Positions 1-7,867 of a stretch of 64,000 nucleotides of DNA are shown piece by piece. The DNA is taken from contig NZ_CP045067.1 of the NCBI RefSeq assembly GCF_016864015.1, forward strand, positions 1,275,001 through 1,339,000, read 5' to 3'. Numbering within the stretch: position 1 is the stretch's first letter; every line of letters begins with the position of its first letter. The position numbers and the translations under genes are program-made. The notes beneath the pieces were generated by a model, which did no database searches, had not been told where the DNA came from, and worked only from the letters and a program-made list of their open reading frames with translations. Origin of the DNA: Lacinutrix sp. WUR7 (GTDB lineage Bacteria; Bacteroidota; Bacteroidia; Flavobacteriales; Flavobacteriaceae).

Positions 1-867
1 AAAACAGCAAACTATTGGTGGATTGCCTTAGGCGTTGTTTTCGGGATGTTTAGTCATTTGTCAAGGGCATATAGATGGAATTATATGTTAAAACCAATGG
101 GGTACTCTATTAAAATTCAAAATAGTGTAATGTCTATTTTTATTGCATACTTAGCTAATTTTGGAATCCCTAGATCTGGGGAGGTATTACGCGCAGCAGT
201 TGCAACAAATTATGAAGATATTCCTTTTGAAAAAAGTTTTGGAACCATAGTAACAGAGCGTATTTTCGATTTAATAATGATACTGCTTATCTGTTTGATA
301 ACCTTGTTTTTTCAATTCGATTTTATTTATAATATTCTAATAGAAAAATTAAACCCTACTAAAATAATAACATTACTATTAGGCTTAAGCGTGGTATTTG
401 TTTTAATGGTTCTATTTATCAAAAAATCTAAAGGCAAATTGGCCAATAAAATAAAAGGTTTTGTTAATGGTTTGTTAGAAGGTATTACAAGTGTTTATAA
501 AATGGAAAACAAAGGAATGTTTATTTTTCACACCATTTTTATCTGGGTAATGTATGTTTTAATGTTTTATATAACGTCATTCTCTGTTCAAGAATTACAC
601 GGTGCACCTTTTTCATCTATGATAGTAGCTTTTATAGCAGCGAGTTTTACAATTGCAGCAACCAACGGAGGCGTGTTCTTTTATCCAGCAGCAGTATTAT
701 CTGCGCTTACCTTATTTGGTTTAGCAGAAGAACCTAGTTATGCATTTGGATGGATTGTATGGACCTCTCAAACCTTAATGATTATTGTATTTGGTATAAT
801 CTCCTTTATATTTTTACCAATTTTTAATAAAAAACAATTAAAAGAAACGGTTAAAGTCAACAACTAA
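1..867 (+). CDS. Flippase-like integral membrane protein (LPG synthase TM region family), 5' partial
   Basis: The frame is open from base 1 without a start codon, so the gene begins upstream of the window; the first in-window ATG (46) lies inside the coding frame. The visible 288 residues form about six to seven hydrophobic helices with the short conserved loop NFGIPRSGEVLRA, which matches the P-R-x-GE-x-x-R signature of the UPF0104/lysylphosphatidylglycerol synthase transmembrane family. Members move or modify lipid-linked substrates in the inner membrane. In Bacteroidota many are stand-alone membrane domains without the aminoacyltransferase part, and none is visible here because the C terminus ends just after the last helix. 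A GT2 gene follows after 25 bases, so the two are probably co-transcribed. Substrate unknown. Confidence 0.85.
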   Translation, partial: KTANYWWIALGVVFGMFSHLSRAYRWNYMLKPMGYSIKIQNSVMSIFIAYLANFGIPRSGEVLRAAVATNYEDIPFEKSFGTIVTERIFDLIMILLICLITLFFQFDFIYNILIEKLNPTKIITLLLGLSVVFVLMVLFIKKSKGKLANKIKGFVNGLLEGITSVYKMENKGMFIFHTIFIWVMYVLMFYITSFSVQELHGAPFSSMIVAFIAASFTIAATNGGVFFYPAAVLSALTLFGLAEEPSYAFGWIVWTSQTLMIIVFGIISFIFLPIFNKKQLKETVKVNN

Positions 868-892
868 GGGTACCATTTTAAATAAATAGCAC

Positions 893-1618
893 ATGAAAAT
901 TTCTATTATCATACCTTGTTATAATGAGGAGCAAAGATTAAATCAAGATGCTTTTAAAGCATATTCTAATGACAATCAATTTATAGATTTTTTATTTGTA
1001 AATGATGGTAGTTCTGATAACACAGCAAACATTTTAAAAGAATTATCTGCAACTAATAATAACTTTTCTTTTTTAGATTTAAATCAAAATCAAGGTAAAG
1101 CTGGTGCAATTAGAGAAGGAGTTCTGTCTTTGCAAGAGAATAATACTTACGATTTTATAGGGTATTTTGATGCAGATTTAGCAACACCACTTTTTGAAAT
1201 AAACAACTTTTTAGAACAGATAGAAAAACGAAAAGACATGTTGTTTATTATGGGAACTCGTTTTGCAAGAATGGGAGCGCAAATTAACAGAAAAGCATCC
1301 AGACACTACATAGGTAGAATTTTTGCAACATTAGTAAGTTGGATACTTAAAATACCTGTATACGATACGCAATGTGGAGCTAAATTAATTCATAAAAATA
1401 TTGTTTTTAGTTTGTTTAAAGACCCTTTAATAACAAAATGGTTGTTTGATGTAGAATTACTTGCAAGGCTAGAAAAACTAATAGGTTACAAACAAGCGAA
1501 ACAAGTTATCCTAGAAGTACCACTGCAGCAGTGGGATGAGATTGCTGGTAGTAAATTAAAACCAACAGATTTTTTACAAGCACCAATAGAATTACTTAAA
1601 ATCTGGAAAAAATATTAA
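893..1618 (+). CDS. Glycosyltransferase family 2, dolichyl/polyprenyl-phosphate sugar synthase-like
   Basis: This 241-residue GT-A protein starts with the family 2 nucleotide-binding strand (SIIIPCYNEE), followed by FVNDGSSDNT, the GKAGAIREG segment and a DADLATP motif that supplies the metal-binding aspartates. The later ARMGAQINRKASRHYIGR segment and the CGAKL motif resemble dolichyl-phosphate beta-glucosyltransferases (DPM/DPG type). There is no C-terminal membrane anchor. It probably transfers a sugar from a nucleotide donor to a polyprenyl phosphate on the cytoplasmic face. The preceding flippase-like protein, 25 bases upstream, is a plausible partner. A decayed relative of this gene lies at 6883-7068. 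Family assignment is firm; donor sugar is unknown. Confidence 0.88.
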   Translation: MKISIIIPCYNEEQRLNQDAFKAYSNDNQFIDFLFVNDGSSDNTANILKELSATNNNFSFLDLNQNQGKAGAIREGVLSLQENNTYDFIGYFDADLATPLFEINNFLEQIEKRKDMLFIMGTRFARMGAQINRKASRHYIGRIFATLVSWILKIPVYDTQCGAKLIHKNIVFSLFKDPLITKWLFDVELLARLEKLIGYKQAKQVILEVPLQQWDEIAGSKLKPTDFLQAPIELLKIWKKY

Positions 1619-2045
1619 ATCCCTTCTTTTTTGTGTAGATCTTGTAAAATAAATTTGTTTAAATACATCTAACAGTTGTTTATGTAACATATTTATTTTG
1701 ATGTTTTAATCCAAGCAATTGGAATAGTAAATAGGAAGACTATGGTTTAAAAAAAATAAGTACACAATCTTCTGTTTTTATAACGAATCTGATAATGGAA
1801 TCACTAATATTTATAACAATTAGCAATTAATGCTCTCGTTTTGTTTATTCTTAATTTCAAGTAATAAAAAAAACGGTTAAAGCACTTAAAATATCGCTAA
1901 AGATGTTAACTTTGTCGAAGTTTTTATAGACACAAGTGTATCATAATGTGAACGTAGGGGTATAAATTACCTTTACAAAAAGGGAAAAAAAGGTGCTATA
2001 AAACGAAGATAGAATTTCTGTTTTTTAAAATAGAAAATCCTAAGT
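1619..2045. other. Non-coding stretch upstream of cysD
   Basis: No frame of convincing length or composition is visible here. The sequence is A+T-rich and contains one TAnnTTTG motif at 1907-1914 that could start a leader of about 120 bases before the small ORF at 2046. I looked for a terminator for the upstream GT2 gene and for a recognisable riboswitch and could assign neither. Confidence 0.5.
1907..1914 (+). promoter_or_regulatory. Candidate -7 element (TAACTTTG) for the cysD transcript
   Basis: The octamer fits the Bacteroidota -7 consensus TAnnTTTG exactly. No clear TTG -33 element sits at the expected distance upstream. If used, transcription would start near 1920 and give a leader of roughly 200 bases before cysD, containing the 25-codon ORF at 2046. 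Confidence 0.4.
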
Positions 2046-2123
2046 ATGGCAATATTAACAGTAGAAGAGGCAGTTCCGTTTATCAAGAACTATATAAAAC
2101 CTAAATTAAAATTGGAGCAATGA
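2046..2123 (+). CDS. 25-codon ORF translationally coupled to cysD (leader peptide or gene remnant)
   Basis: An ATG-initiated reading frame of 25 codons begins MAILTVEEAVPFIKNY and ends in a TGA that overlaps the cysD ATG (ATGA, sharing bases 2120-2123). The overlap is the kind seen in translational coupling. The peptide is charged, carries no signal sequence and no cysteine or methionine run, so it does not look like a classical attenuator. It matches nothing I recognise; it may be an upstream coupling ORF, or what is left of a gene that once preceded cysD. Confidence 0.4.
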   Translation: MAILTVEEAVPFIKNYIKPKLKLEQ

Positions 2124-3025
2124 GTAAATACTACTTAAATTATTTAGATGAATTAGAAAGTGAAGCAATCTTTATTTTAAGAGAAGTTTGGGCACAATTT
2201 GAGAATCCAGTAATCATGTTTTCTGGAGGAAAAGATTCTATTTTAGTAACACATTTAGCTAAGAAAGCTTTTTATCCAGCTAAAATACCATTTCCATTAA
2301 TGCACGTAGACACGGGGCATAACTTCCCTGAAACTATTGATTTTAGAGATTCTGTTATCGCAGATTTAGGTGTAAAACTAATTGTTGGTTCTGTACAAGA
2401 ATCTATTGATGACGGTCGTGTAGCTGAAGAAAAAGGTAAAAATGCAACGCGTAATGCACTTCAAATAACAACACTTTTAGATGCTATAGAGGCAAATAAA
2501 ATTGATTGTGCAATTGGTGGCGGAAGACGTGATGAAGAAAAAGCAAGAGCAAAAGAACGTTTCTTTTCACATAGAGATGATTTTGGACAATGGGACCCTA
2601 AAAACCAAAGACCAGAATTATGGAACTTATTTAATGGGAAACATTTTGAAGGCGAACATTTTAGAGCTTTCCCTATTAGTAATTGGACAGAAATGGATGT
2701 TTGGAACTACATAAAAAGAGAAAATATTGCTATTCCATCTTTATATTTTGCACATGAACGTGAAGTCGTTTGGAGACAAGATACATGGATTCCAAATTCT
2801 GAGTTTTTAGTATTAGAAGATCACGAAGAAGTAGTAACTAAAAGAATACGTTTTAGAACTTTAGGGGATATCACAATTACCGGAGGAGATGAATCGGAAG
2901 CAGATACATTAGAGAAAATTGCTACAGAAGTTGCAGGAATGCGTAATACAGAAAGAGGAAACAGAAGTGACGATAAACGTTCTGAATCTGCAATGGAAGA
3001 CAGAAAACGCCAAGGATACTTTTAA
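2120..3025 (+). CDS. cysD: Sulfate adenylyltransferase subunit 2 (CysD)
   Basis: CysD is the catalytic subunit of the heterodimeric ATP sulfurylase, making adenosine 5'-phosphosulfate (APS) from ATP and sulfate in the cytoplasm. The 301-residue product has the normal family length. The PP-loop SGGKDS is at residues 35-40, followed by HVDTGHNFPE, the GGGRRDEEKARAKER segment and an arginine-rich C terminus ending RKRQGYF, all typical of CysD. The ATG overlaps the end of a 25-codon ORF. cysN follows after a 74-base gap that contains a dispersed repeat. APS may feed sulfate reduction or PAPS synthesis; a sulfotransferase at 9190 makes the second use plausible, but no APS kinase gene is in the window. 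Confidence 0.97.
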   Translation: MSKYYLNYLDELESEAIFILREVWAQFENPVIMFSGGKDSILVTHLAKKAFYPAKIPFPLMHVDTGHNFPETIDFRDSVIADLGVKLIVGSVQESIDDGRVAEEKGKNATRNALQITTLLDAIEANKIDCAIGGGRRDEEKARAKERFFSHRDDFGQWDPKNQRPELWNLFNGKHFEGEHFRAFPISNWTEMDVWNYIKRENIAIPSLYFAHEREVVWRQDTWIPNSEFLVLEDHEEVVTKRIRFRTLGDITITGGDESEADTLEKIATEVAGMRNTERGNRSDDKRSESAMEDRKRQGYF

Positions 3026-3050
3026 GAATTAATTTATTAATATTGAAAAT

Positions 3051-3076
3051 GTCACCTTAAGCGCAGTCGAAAGGTC
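3051..3076 (+). repeat. Dispersed 26-base hairpin repeat, copy 1 (between cysD and cysN)
   Basis: The 26-base unit begins GTCACCTTAAGCGC and ends GTCGAAAGGTC, with ACCTT/AAGGT pairing to form a 5-bp stem around a 12-base loop. Two further copies lie at 44955-44980 and 47349-47374, all just after a stop codon. Here it sits inside the cysDN operon, so it would be present in the mRNA. Confidence 0.7.
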
Positions 3077-3099
3077 TTTTTAAATTATAAAAAATAAAA

Positions 3100-4353
3100 A
3101 TGTTAGATAACAATCAATTATTACGTTTTACAACAGCAGGAAGTGTAGATGACGGAAAGAGTACTTTGATCGGTCGTTTATTATATGATTCTAAATCTAT
3201 ATTCGAAGATCAGCTGGAAGCAATCACAAATACAAGTAAAAAGAAAGGTCATAAAGGTGTAGATTTAGCTTTATTCACAGATGGTTTAAAAGACGAACGT
3301 GAACAAGGTATAACCATAGATGTTGCCTACAGATATTTTACAACACCTAAACGTAAGTTTATTATTGCAGATACTCCTGGACATATACAATATACGCGTA
3401 ACATGGTTACGGGAGCTTCAACAGCAAACGTAGCAACTATTTTAATAGATGCAAGACACGGAGTTATTGAGCAAACAAAAAGACACGCATTTATAGCTTC
3501 TTTATTACAAATACCTCACATTATTGTTTGTGTAAACAAAATGGATTTGGTGGACTATTCTGAAAAAGTTTATAATGATATTGTTACGCAATTCGAAGAT
3601 ATTTCTTCAAAAATGTTAGTAACAGATGTGCGTTTTATTCCTATGAGCGCCTTAGATGGTGATAATGTAGTAAACAAATCAGAGAACATGCCTTGGTACC
3701 AAGGAGCTCCAATGTTACATACTTTAGAGACTATGCATATTAGTAGTGATATTAATAAAGTAGACGCTCGTTTTCCAGTGCAAACAGTACTAAGACCACA
3801 AAGTGAAGGTTTTATTGATTATAGAGGGTATGCAGGACGTGTAGCAAGTGGTGTTTTTAGAAAAGGAGATGAAATAACAGTGATGCCTTCCGGGTTTACT
3901 TCTAAAATTAAAACCATTGATACTTTAGATAAAGAGTTGGATGAAGCTTACGCACCAATGTCTGTATCTATAACACTAGAAGATGATATTGATATTAGCC
4001 GTGGTGATATGATTGTACGTTCTAACAACAAACCAGAAGCTTTACAAGATATTGAAGTGATGTTATGTTGGTTAAATAACTCTGCTGCAAAACCAAGAAC
4101 TAAATACACGATAAAACATACTTCAAACGATCAAAAAGCAATGATTAAAGAGGTGATTTACAAATACAATATCAATACCCTAGATCGTATTAATGACGAT
4201 AAAGAAGTGAATATGAATGATATTTGTAAAGTTAAAATACGTACTACAAAACCGCTAATGGTGGATACGTATAGAGAAAACAGAACTACCGGAAGTATTA
4301 TCCTTGTAGATGATGCTACCAACGAAACTGTTGCAGCAGGAATGATTGTTTAA
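3100..4353 (+). CDS. cysN: Sulfate adenylyltransferase subunit 1 (CysN), GTPase
   Basis: CysN is the GTPase regulatory subunit that couples GTP hydrolysis to APS formation by CysD. It is a translation-factor-type GTPase: P-loop GSVDDGKST at residues 14-22, DTPGH near residue 91, and NKMD near residue 146, followed by two beta-barrel domains. At 417 residues it corresponds to stand-alone CysN without a fused C-terminal APS kinase (CysC) domain, so PAPS formation would need a kinase encoded elsewhere. A decayed copy of its last ~45 codons occurs at 7069-7209. Confidence 0.97.
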   Translation: MLDNNQLLRFTTAGSVDDGKSTLIGRLLYDSKSIFEDQLEAITNTSKKKGHKGVDLALFTDGLKDEREQGITIDVAYRYFTTPKRKFIIADTPGHIQYTRNMVTGASTANVATILIDARHGVIEQTKRHAFIASLLQIPHIIVCVNKMDLVDYSEKVYNDIVTQFEDISSKMLVTDVRFIPMSALDGDNVVNKSENMPWYQGAPMLHTLETMHISSDINKVDARFPVQTVLRPQSEGFIDYRGYAGRVASGVFRKGDEITVMPSGFTSKIKTIDTLDKELDEAYAPMSVSITLEDDIDISRGDMIVRSNNKPEALQDIEVMLCWLNNSAAKPRTKYTIKHTSNDQKAMIKEVIYKYNINTLDRINDDKEVNMNDICKVKIRTTKPLMVDTYRENRTTGSIILVDDATNETVAAGMIV

Positions 4354-4513
4354 AACGTATTCTAAATTAAATAGAGAAGTTTTTTTTATTAATGATAATA
4401 CATTTTTTTACATCTCTAATAATTATTTCTTATTATTAAAGAAAAAATTAGGTAATGCATAAGAAATTAGTTGTAATAATATACTTCATCAAAAAAAGTA
4501 AAAATTGTAGTAT

Positions 4514-6316
4514 ATGAAATTATATATAATTAAATTTTTTAAAGAAAATGTGAATCTAATATTTTACGTATTATTATTTTTGCTTTTTGTTTTTTACTTG
4601 TTTGTTGGAGCGAAATATACATTTGCAAGTCATGCAGATATGTTTAATAATGGCCTTGGGAGAACTTGGTTAAAATCATTGGAAATTAATTTTATTCATC
4701 TTAATGGTAGATGGGGACAAGGAATATCAAATGATTATAGGTTTTACGAATTCAAACAAATAACCATTGTTTTTATTAATGTTTTACTTGCGTTTGCAAC
4801 ATATTTTTTTCTGAAAATTTTCTTCAATAATAAAAATGCAATTATTTTATCAATTGTAATTACTATTACTATAGCTCAACTAGTATATAAATTTTATTAT
4901 CACGCATTATATTTACCAACAGCTAATTCTTATACGGTCGGTTTCTCATTATCATTAATTTGTTATTATTTATTATTTAAAATGTTAAGCAAGGAAATAG
5001 AAAATAAAAATATTTATTTTTTACTGGCTCTTTTTATAATTATAATAACAAGTGGTTTAGTAGAACTTGTTTCTTTACCTATGTTTTTTATTCTAGGAGC
5101 TTTATTACTTTATTTATTAATTTTTGAAAAAAAATTAAACCTCAGGGTTTTAATATTGTTTTTAACAAGTCTTATAGGGTTTTTAATAGTACTCTTATCT
5201 CCAGGAAGCATTAATAGAAGAAATGAAGTTTCCGAAAGAGAAGGATTCAGTATTTTAAATTTAGATTATAATAAATTTTTTGATAAAACATTGAATTTTA
5301 TTTCTGGTGATATAAATATATATAGTATTACTGCTTTGGTATTAGTTGTTATTATATTTATTAGTACTTCAAAAAAGAAGTATGAATTAACTATCCACAA
5401 AAAGATATACATTGTACTTGTAACTTTAGTTTATATTATTACACCTATGATTATTGGTTTTCTAGCCTCTAATGGTACAGAAGGTATGGCTAAAGCGTAT
5501 AATATGCTAACAAGACATTTTGTTATAGGAAGCGTAGTTATAGTTCTTGTTTTAGTAAGTAATATAAAATTGAAAATAAAGAACTTATTTATAATAACGA
5601 CTCTTGTTTATTCAATTGCTTTAATAATATATGCATATTCCTTTTATAGCAAAAGTAATATAGGTGACTTTATCTCTTCAATAAATAACAATAACCTGCA
5701 AGAACTCTATACTCAAGAAAAAGCAAGAAGATATTATTTAATTGCTAAAAAAGAAGAAAATAAAACAGTTAATTTACCTGTTTATTCTCCAAAATATAAA
5801 ACACTTCCAACTTATCGAGCTTATAATAATGTAAGAATGTGTCCTTCATTTAAAAAAGCATTTAATAATAATAATCCTGTAATTTCACACACAACATTAT
5901 TATCTCCAAACAGTAATTACGGAGTATATTTGGTTGAAAATGATATGGTTAAACCTTCTCTAAAAAATGAAAACCTAATCATCTATTTTATTAAGGAATT
6001 TAACGTTCTTATTATAAAGAACCTAGATGATAATTTTCAATTTGATTTCAGAATAGAAGCCTATTATAATACCCTACTTAAAGAACAGAATAAAAAAACA
6101 ATTTATGGATCTTATCTAGAGAAACAATTGGATGATTATGATTTTTATAAGGACAAAAATCTTATAGGAATAGATTTACCTCATCAAACCTCAAGAATAA
6201 ACTTATTTATTAACGATAGTAATAGAAAGCCTTTAGTTATTGATGTTGAAAGTGATATGACTTTGCCAAAAATTGAAAAATTTAGAAAAGAAAATGTGTT
6301 TTCTATTATGAATTAA
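4514..6316 (+). CDS. Large polytopic membrane protein, GT-C/DUF6056-like
   Basis: The 600-residue product has about 10-11 hydrophobic helices across residues 12-385, then a soluble C-terminal domain of about 200 residues. The first extracytoplasmic loop carries acidic and aromatic residues and an NGRWGQG motif, recalling the W-x-GR-(Y/W) loop of DUF6056 and related GT-C-type integral membrane proteins that act on polyprenyl-linked sugars. This similarity is by eye and only moderate. It follows cysN by 160 bases and precedes a lipoprotein by 17, with which it is probably co-transcribed. Codon use is visibly more A+T-rich than in cysDN, consistent with acquired DNA. An actual transferase role is inference. 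Confidence 0.6.
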   Translation: MKLYIIKFFKENVNLIFYVLLFLLFVFYLFVGAKYTFASHADMFNNGLGRTWLKSLEINFIHLNGRWGQGISNDYRFYEFKQITIVFINVLLAFATYFFLKIFFNNKNAIILSIVITITIAQLVYKFYYHALYLPTANSYTVGFSLSLICYYLLFKMLSKEIENKNIYFLLALFIIIITSGLVELVSLPMFFILGALLLYLLIFEKKLNLRVLILFLTSLIGFLIVLLSPGSINRRNEVSEREGFSILNLDYNKFFDKTLNFISGDINIYSITALVLVVIIFISTSKKKYELTIHKKIYIVLVTLVYIITPMIIGFLASNGTEGMAKAYNMLTRHFVIGSVVIVLVLVSNIKLKIKNLFIITTLVYSIALIIYAYSFYSKSNIGDFISSINNNNLQELYTQEKARRYYLIAKKEENKTVNLPVYSPKYKTLPTYRAYNNVRMCPSFKKAFNNNNPVISHTTLLSPNSNYGVYLVENDMVKPSLKNENLIIYFIKEFNVLIIKNLDDNFQFDFRIEAYYNTLLKEQNKKTIYGSYLEKQLDDYDFYKDKNLIGIDLPHQTSRINLFINDSNRKPLVIDVESDMTLPKIEKFRKENVFSIMN

Positions 6317-6333
6317 TTTAGTTTTAGTAAAAT

Positions 6334-6861
6334 ATGAAAAATAGAATATTTATTGTAATAGCGTTAGTTTTATTTGTTTCCTGTAAGAATGATCCATTAA
6401 ATAAAGAAGCAAGTGATATTTTTGATTTAAGGATAATTTTTGAAATTAAAATAAAGGAGAAAGATCAGTTTCAAATTTATTATAGTGAAAGCTTGGATCA
6501 AAAATTCGATAATAAGCGTTCTTTTATAAGTGAAGTTAAACCTAGTAATGATTTTCAATTTCTTAAATTTGTTGTTCCAGGATTAAATCCATATTTAAGA
6601 TTTGATTTTGGCTCTAAAGAAAATCAAGAAATAACCATAAAAAAAATAACGTTAAAGTATAAGGATAGATCTTATGACATAAATCAAACAGATATAACAA
6701 AGATTTTTGAGAGTAGTCCATGGGTTGAAATCGTAGATGAAGAACATGCGGTTTACAAACCTAAAAAGATAAAAGATAAAATAGATCCTAGATTAGTTAT
6801 TAAGAAAAAATATGTGGAAGAAATATTATTAATATTAAACAGTAAAAAAACTAAATCTTAA
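6334..6861 (+). CDS. Hypothetical lipoprotein, paralogue of 7229-7777
   Basis: The 175-residue product begins with a short lipoprotein signal (VLFVSCKN, lipobox cysteine at residue 17) and is otherwise soluble, so it should be a lipid-anchored periplasmic or surface protein. Its core contains YLRFDFGS; the lipoprotein at 7229 has SLRFDFGK in the same relative position, with similar flanking strands (QIYYSE against EIYYLD). The two are therefore diverged duplicates. I recognise no family. The gene follows the membrane protein after 17 bases; the next gene copy is separated from it by a pseudogene remnant. Confidence 0.65.
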   Translation: MKNRIFIVIALVLFVSCKNDPLNKEASDIFDLRIIFEIKIKEKDQFQIYYSESLDQKFDNKRSFISEVKPSNDFQFLKFVVPGLNPYLRFDFGSKENQEITIKKITLKYKDRSYDINQTDITKIFESSPWVEIVDEEHAVYKPKKIKDKIDPRLVIKKKYVEEILLILNSKKTKS

Positions 6862-6882
6862 AAGTAGGTCATATTTCATTAT

Positions 6883-7068
6883 ATGATTACTTATAAGGAT
6901 GTTGAAATATTTTTTGTAAATAATGGTAGTATAGATAGTAAAGAAAAATACTGGAGACCTTTTGCGATAAGAATAATACTAGTTTTTTGTTTTTAAACCA
7001 TATATCAAAGGGAGGTAAAGCAGAAACTATACGTCAAGCAGTATTATTTTTAGAACAAGACAAACAAG
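6883..7068 (+). pseudogene. Decayed GT2 glycosyltransferase fragment
   Basis: Reading from the ATG at 6883 gives a GT2-like stretch containing FFVNNGSIDSK, which aligns with FLFVNDGSSDN of the intact GT2 at 893. A frameshift near 6945 is needed to continue: the next frame gives ILETFC, NNTSFLFLN and GGKAETIRQAV, matching ILKELS, NNNFSFLDLN and QGKAGAIREGV of the intact gene in the same order. Both ends are missing; the fragment covers only about 60 residues of the N-terminal half. It runs straight into a cysN remnant. No product is expected. Confidence 0.75.
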
Positions 7069-7209
7069 TATGAATGATGTTTGTAAAGTTAAATACGTAC
7101 TATTAGCCATTAAAAAGTATACACGTATAGAAAAAACAGAACTACTAGAGGTATTATTCTTGTAGAATATACAACTAACAAAACTGTTGCTACAAAAAGG
7201 ATTGTTTAA
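7069..7209 (+). pseudogene. Decayed 3' end of a cysN copy
   Basis: The DNA matches the last ~140 bases of the intact cysN (4212-4353) along its whole length. It begins with MNDVCKVK against MNDICKVK, then a frameshift. In the shifted frame the last 28 codons align at 18 identical positions with the CysN C terminus, including TYRKNRTT against TYRENRTT and IILV against IILV, and end at the equivalent TAA. It abuts a GT2 fragment, so the pair looks like the collapsed remains of a duplicated GT2...cysN block. No product is expected. Confidence 0.82.
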
Positions 7210-7228
7210 CGAAATAGAAATAAAAATT

Positions 7229-7777
7229 ATGAAAAAAAGTGTTTTATTATTAGTTATTTGTTTAAGTATTAGCATAACTAGTTGTGGTGACAAGGAAAAG
7301 AAAGCAAATACTGATACAAACCAAACTATTGAAGAACCTAAACAGGAATCTGTTTTTAAAATTAATTTAAATATAGTTATTCCTAATGATGATGATATTG
7401 AAATTTATTATTTAGACTATAATAAACAAAAGTATAGTAATAAAGCCAGGGTTATTAAAACAGTAAAAGGAGATCTTAAATCTCAAGATATAGAGATATT
7501 GCTTCCAAAAGAAATTTTCCCTACTAGTCTTAGATTCGATTTTGGTAAAAATAATAGCCTAGAAAATGTGATTTTTAATGGTGTTACAATGACTTATGAA
7601 GATTTCGAACTAAAATTAAACCCTCAAGAATTTTACTCATTTTTCATACCTAATAATTACATTAAATACACAAAAGAAACTGGTGTTATTGAACGTAAAA
7701 TGGTAGATGGAAAGTATGACCCTTATTTTAATTCAAAACCAATTTTCAAGAAAAGACTTGAATTAGAAGCAAGATAA
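7229..7777 (+). CDS. Hypothetical lipoprotein, paralogue of 6334-6861
   Basis: I place the start at the ATG at 7229 because it opens directly into a lipoprotein signal (MKKSVLLLVI ... ITSCGD, cysteine near residue 19); an upstream in-frame ATG at 7187 would add residues that derive from the cysN remnant. The 182-residue product continues with a Thr/Asn-rich linker and a soluble domain of strands including IEIYYLD and SLRFDFGK, shared with the lipoprotein at 6334. Family unknown. The linked membrane protein and polysaccharide genes suggest a cell-envelope role, but nothing in the sequence shows one. Confidence 0.65.
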   Translation: MKKSVLLLVICLSISITSCGDKEKKANTDTNQTIEEPKQESVFKINLNIVIPNDDDIEIYYLDYNKQKYSNKARVIKTVKGDLKSQDIEILLPKEIFPTSLRFDFGKNNSLENVIFNGVTMTYEDFELKLNPQEFYSFFIPNNYIKYTKETGVIERKMVDGKYDPYFNSKPIFKKRLELEAR

Positions 7778-7867
7778 ATATTGCTTTTAGAGTATTAAAA
7801 AATATATTTTAAACCTATTGTGCAAGTACCCTTTTTTAATAATAGTTAAAATATAGAAATAGATAAA

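Noticed and set aside
1915-2045. SAM-type or other sulfur-responsive riboswitch upstream of cysD
   Set aside because: I looked for the conserved cores and could not align any. The region has no clear multi-stem structure by eye. A covariance-model search would decide.
4354-7209. Integrated element bounded by a duplicated cysN 3' end as an att site
   Set aside because: No integrase or tRNA-like attachment is present, and the duplicate is fused to a GT2 fragment, which fits segmental duplication and deletion better than site-specific integration.
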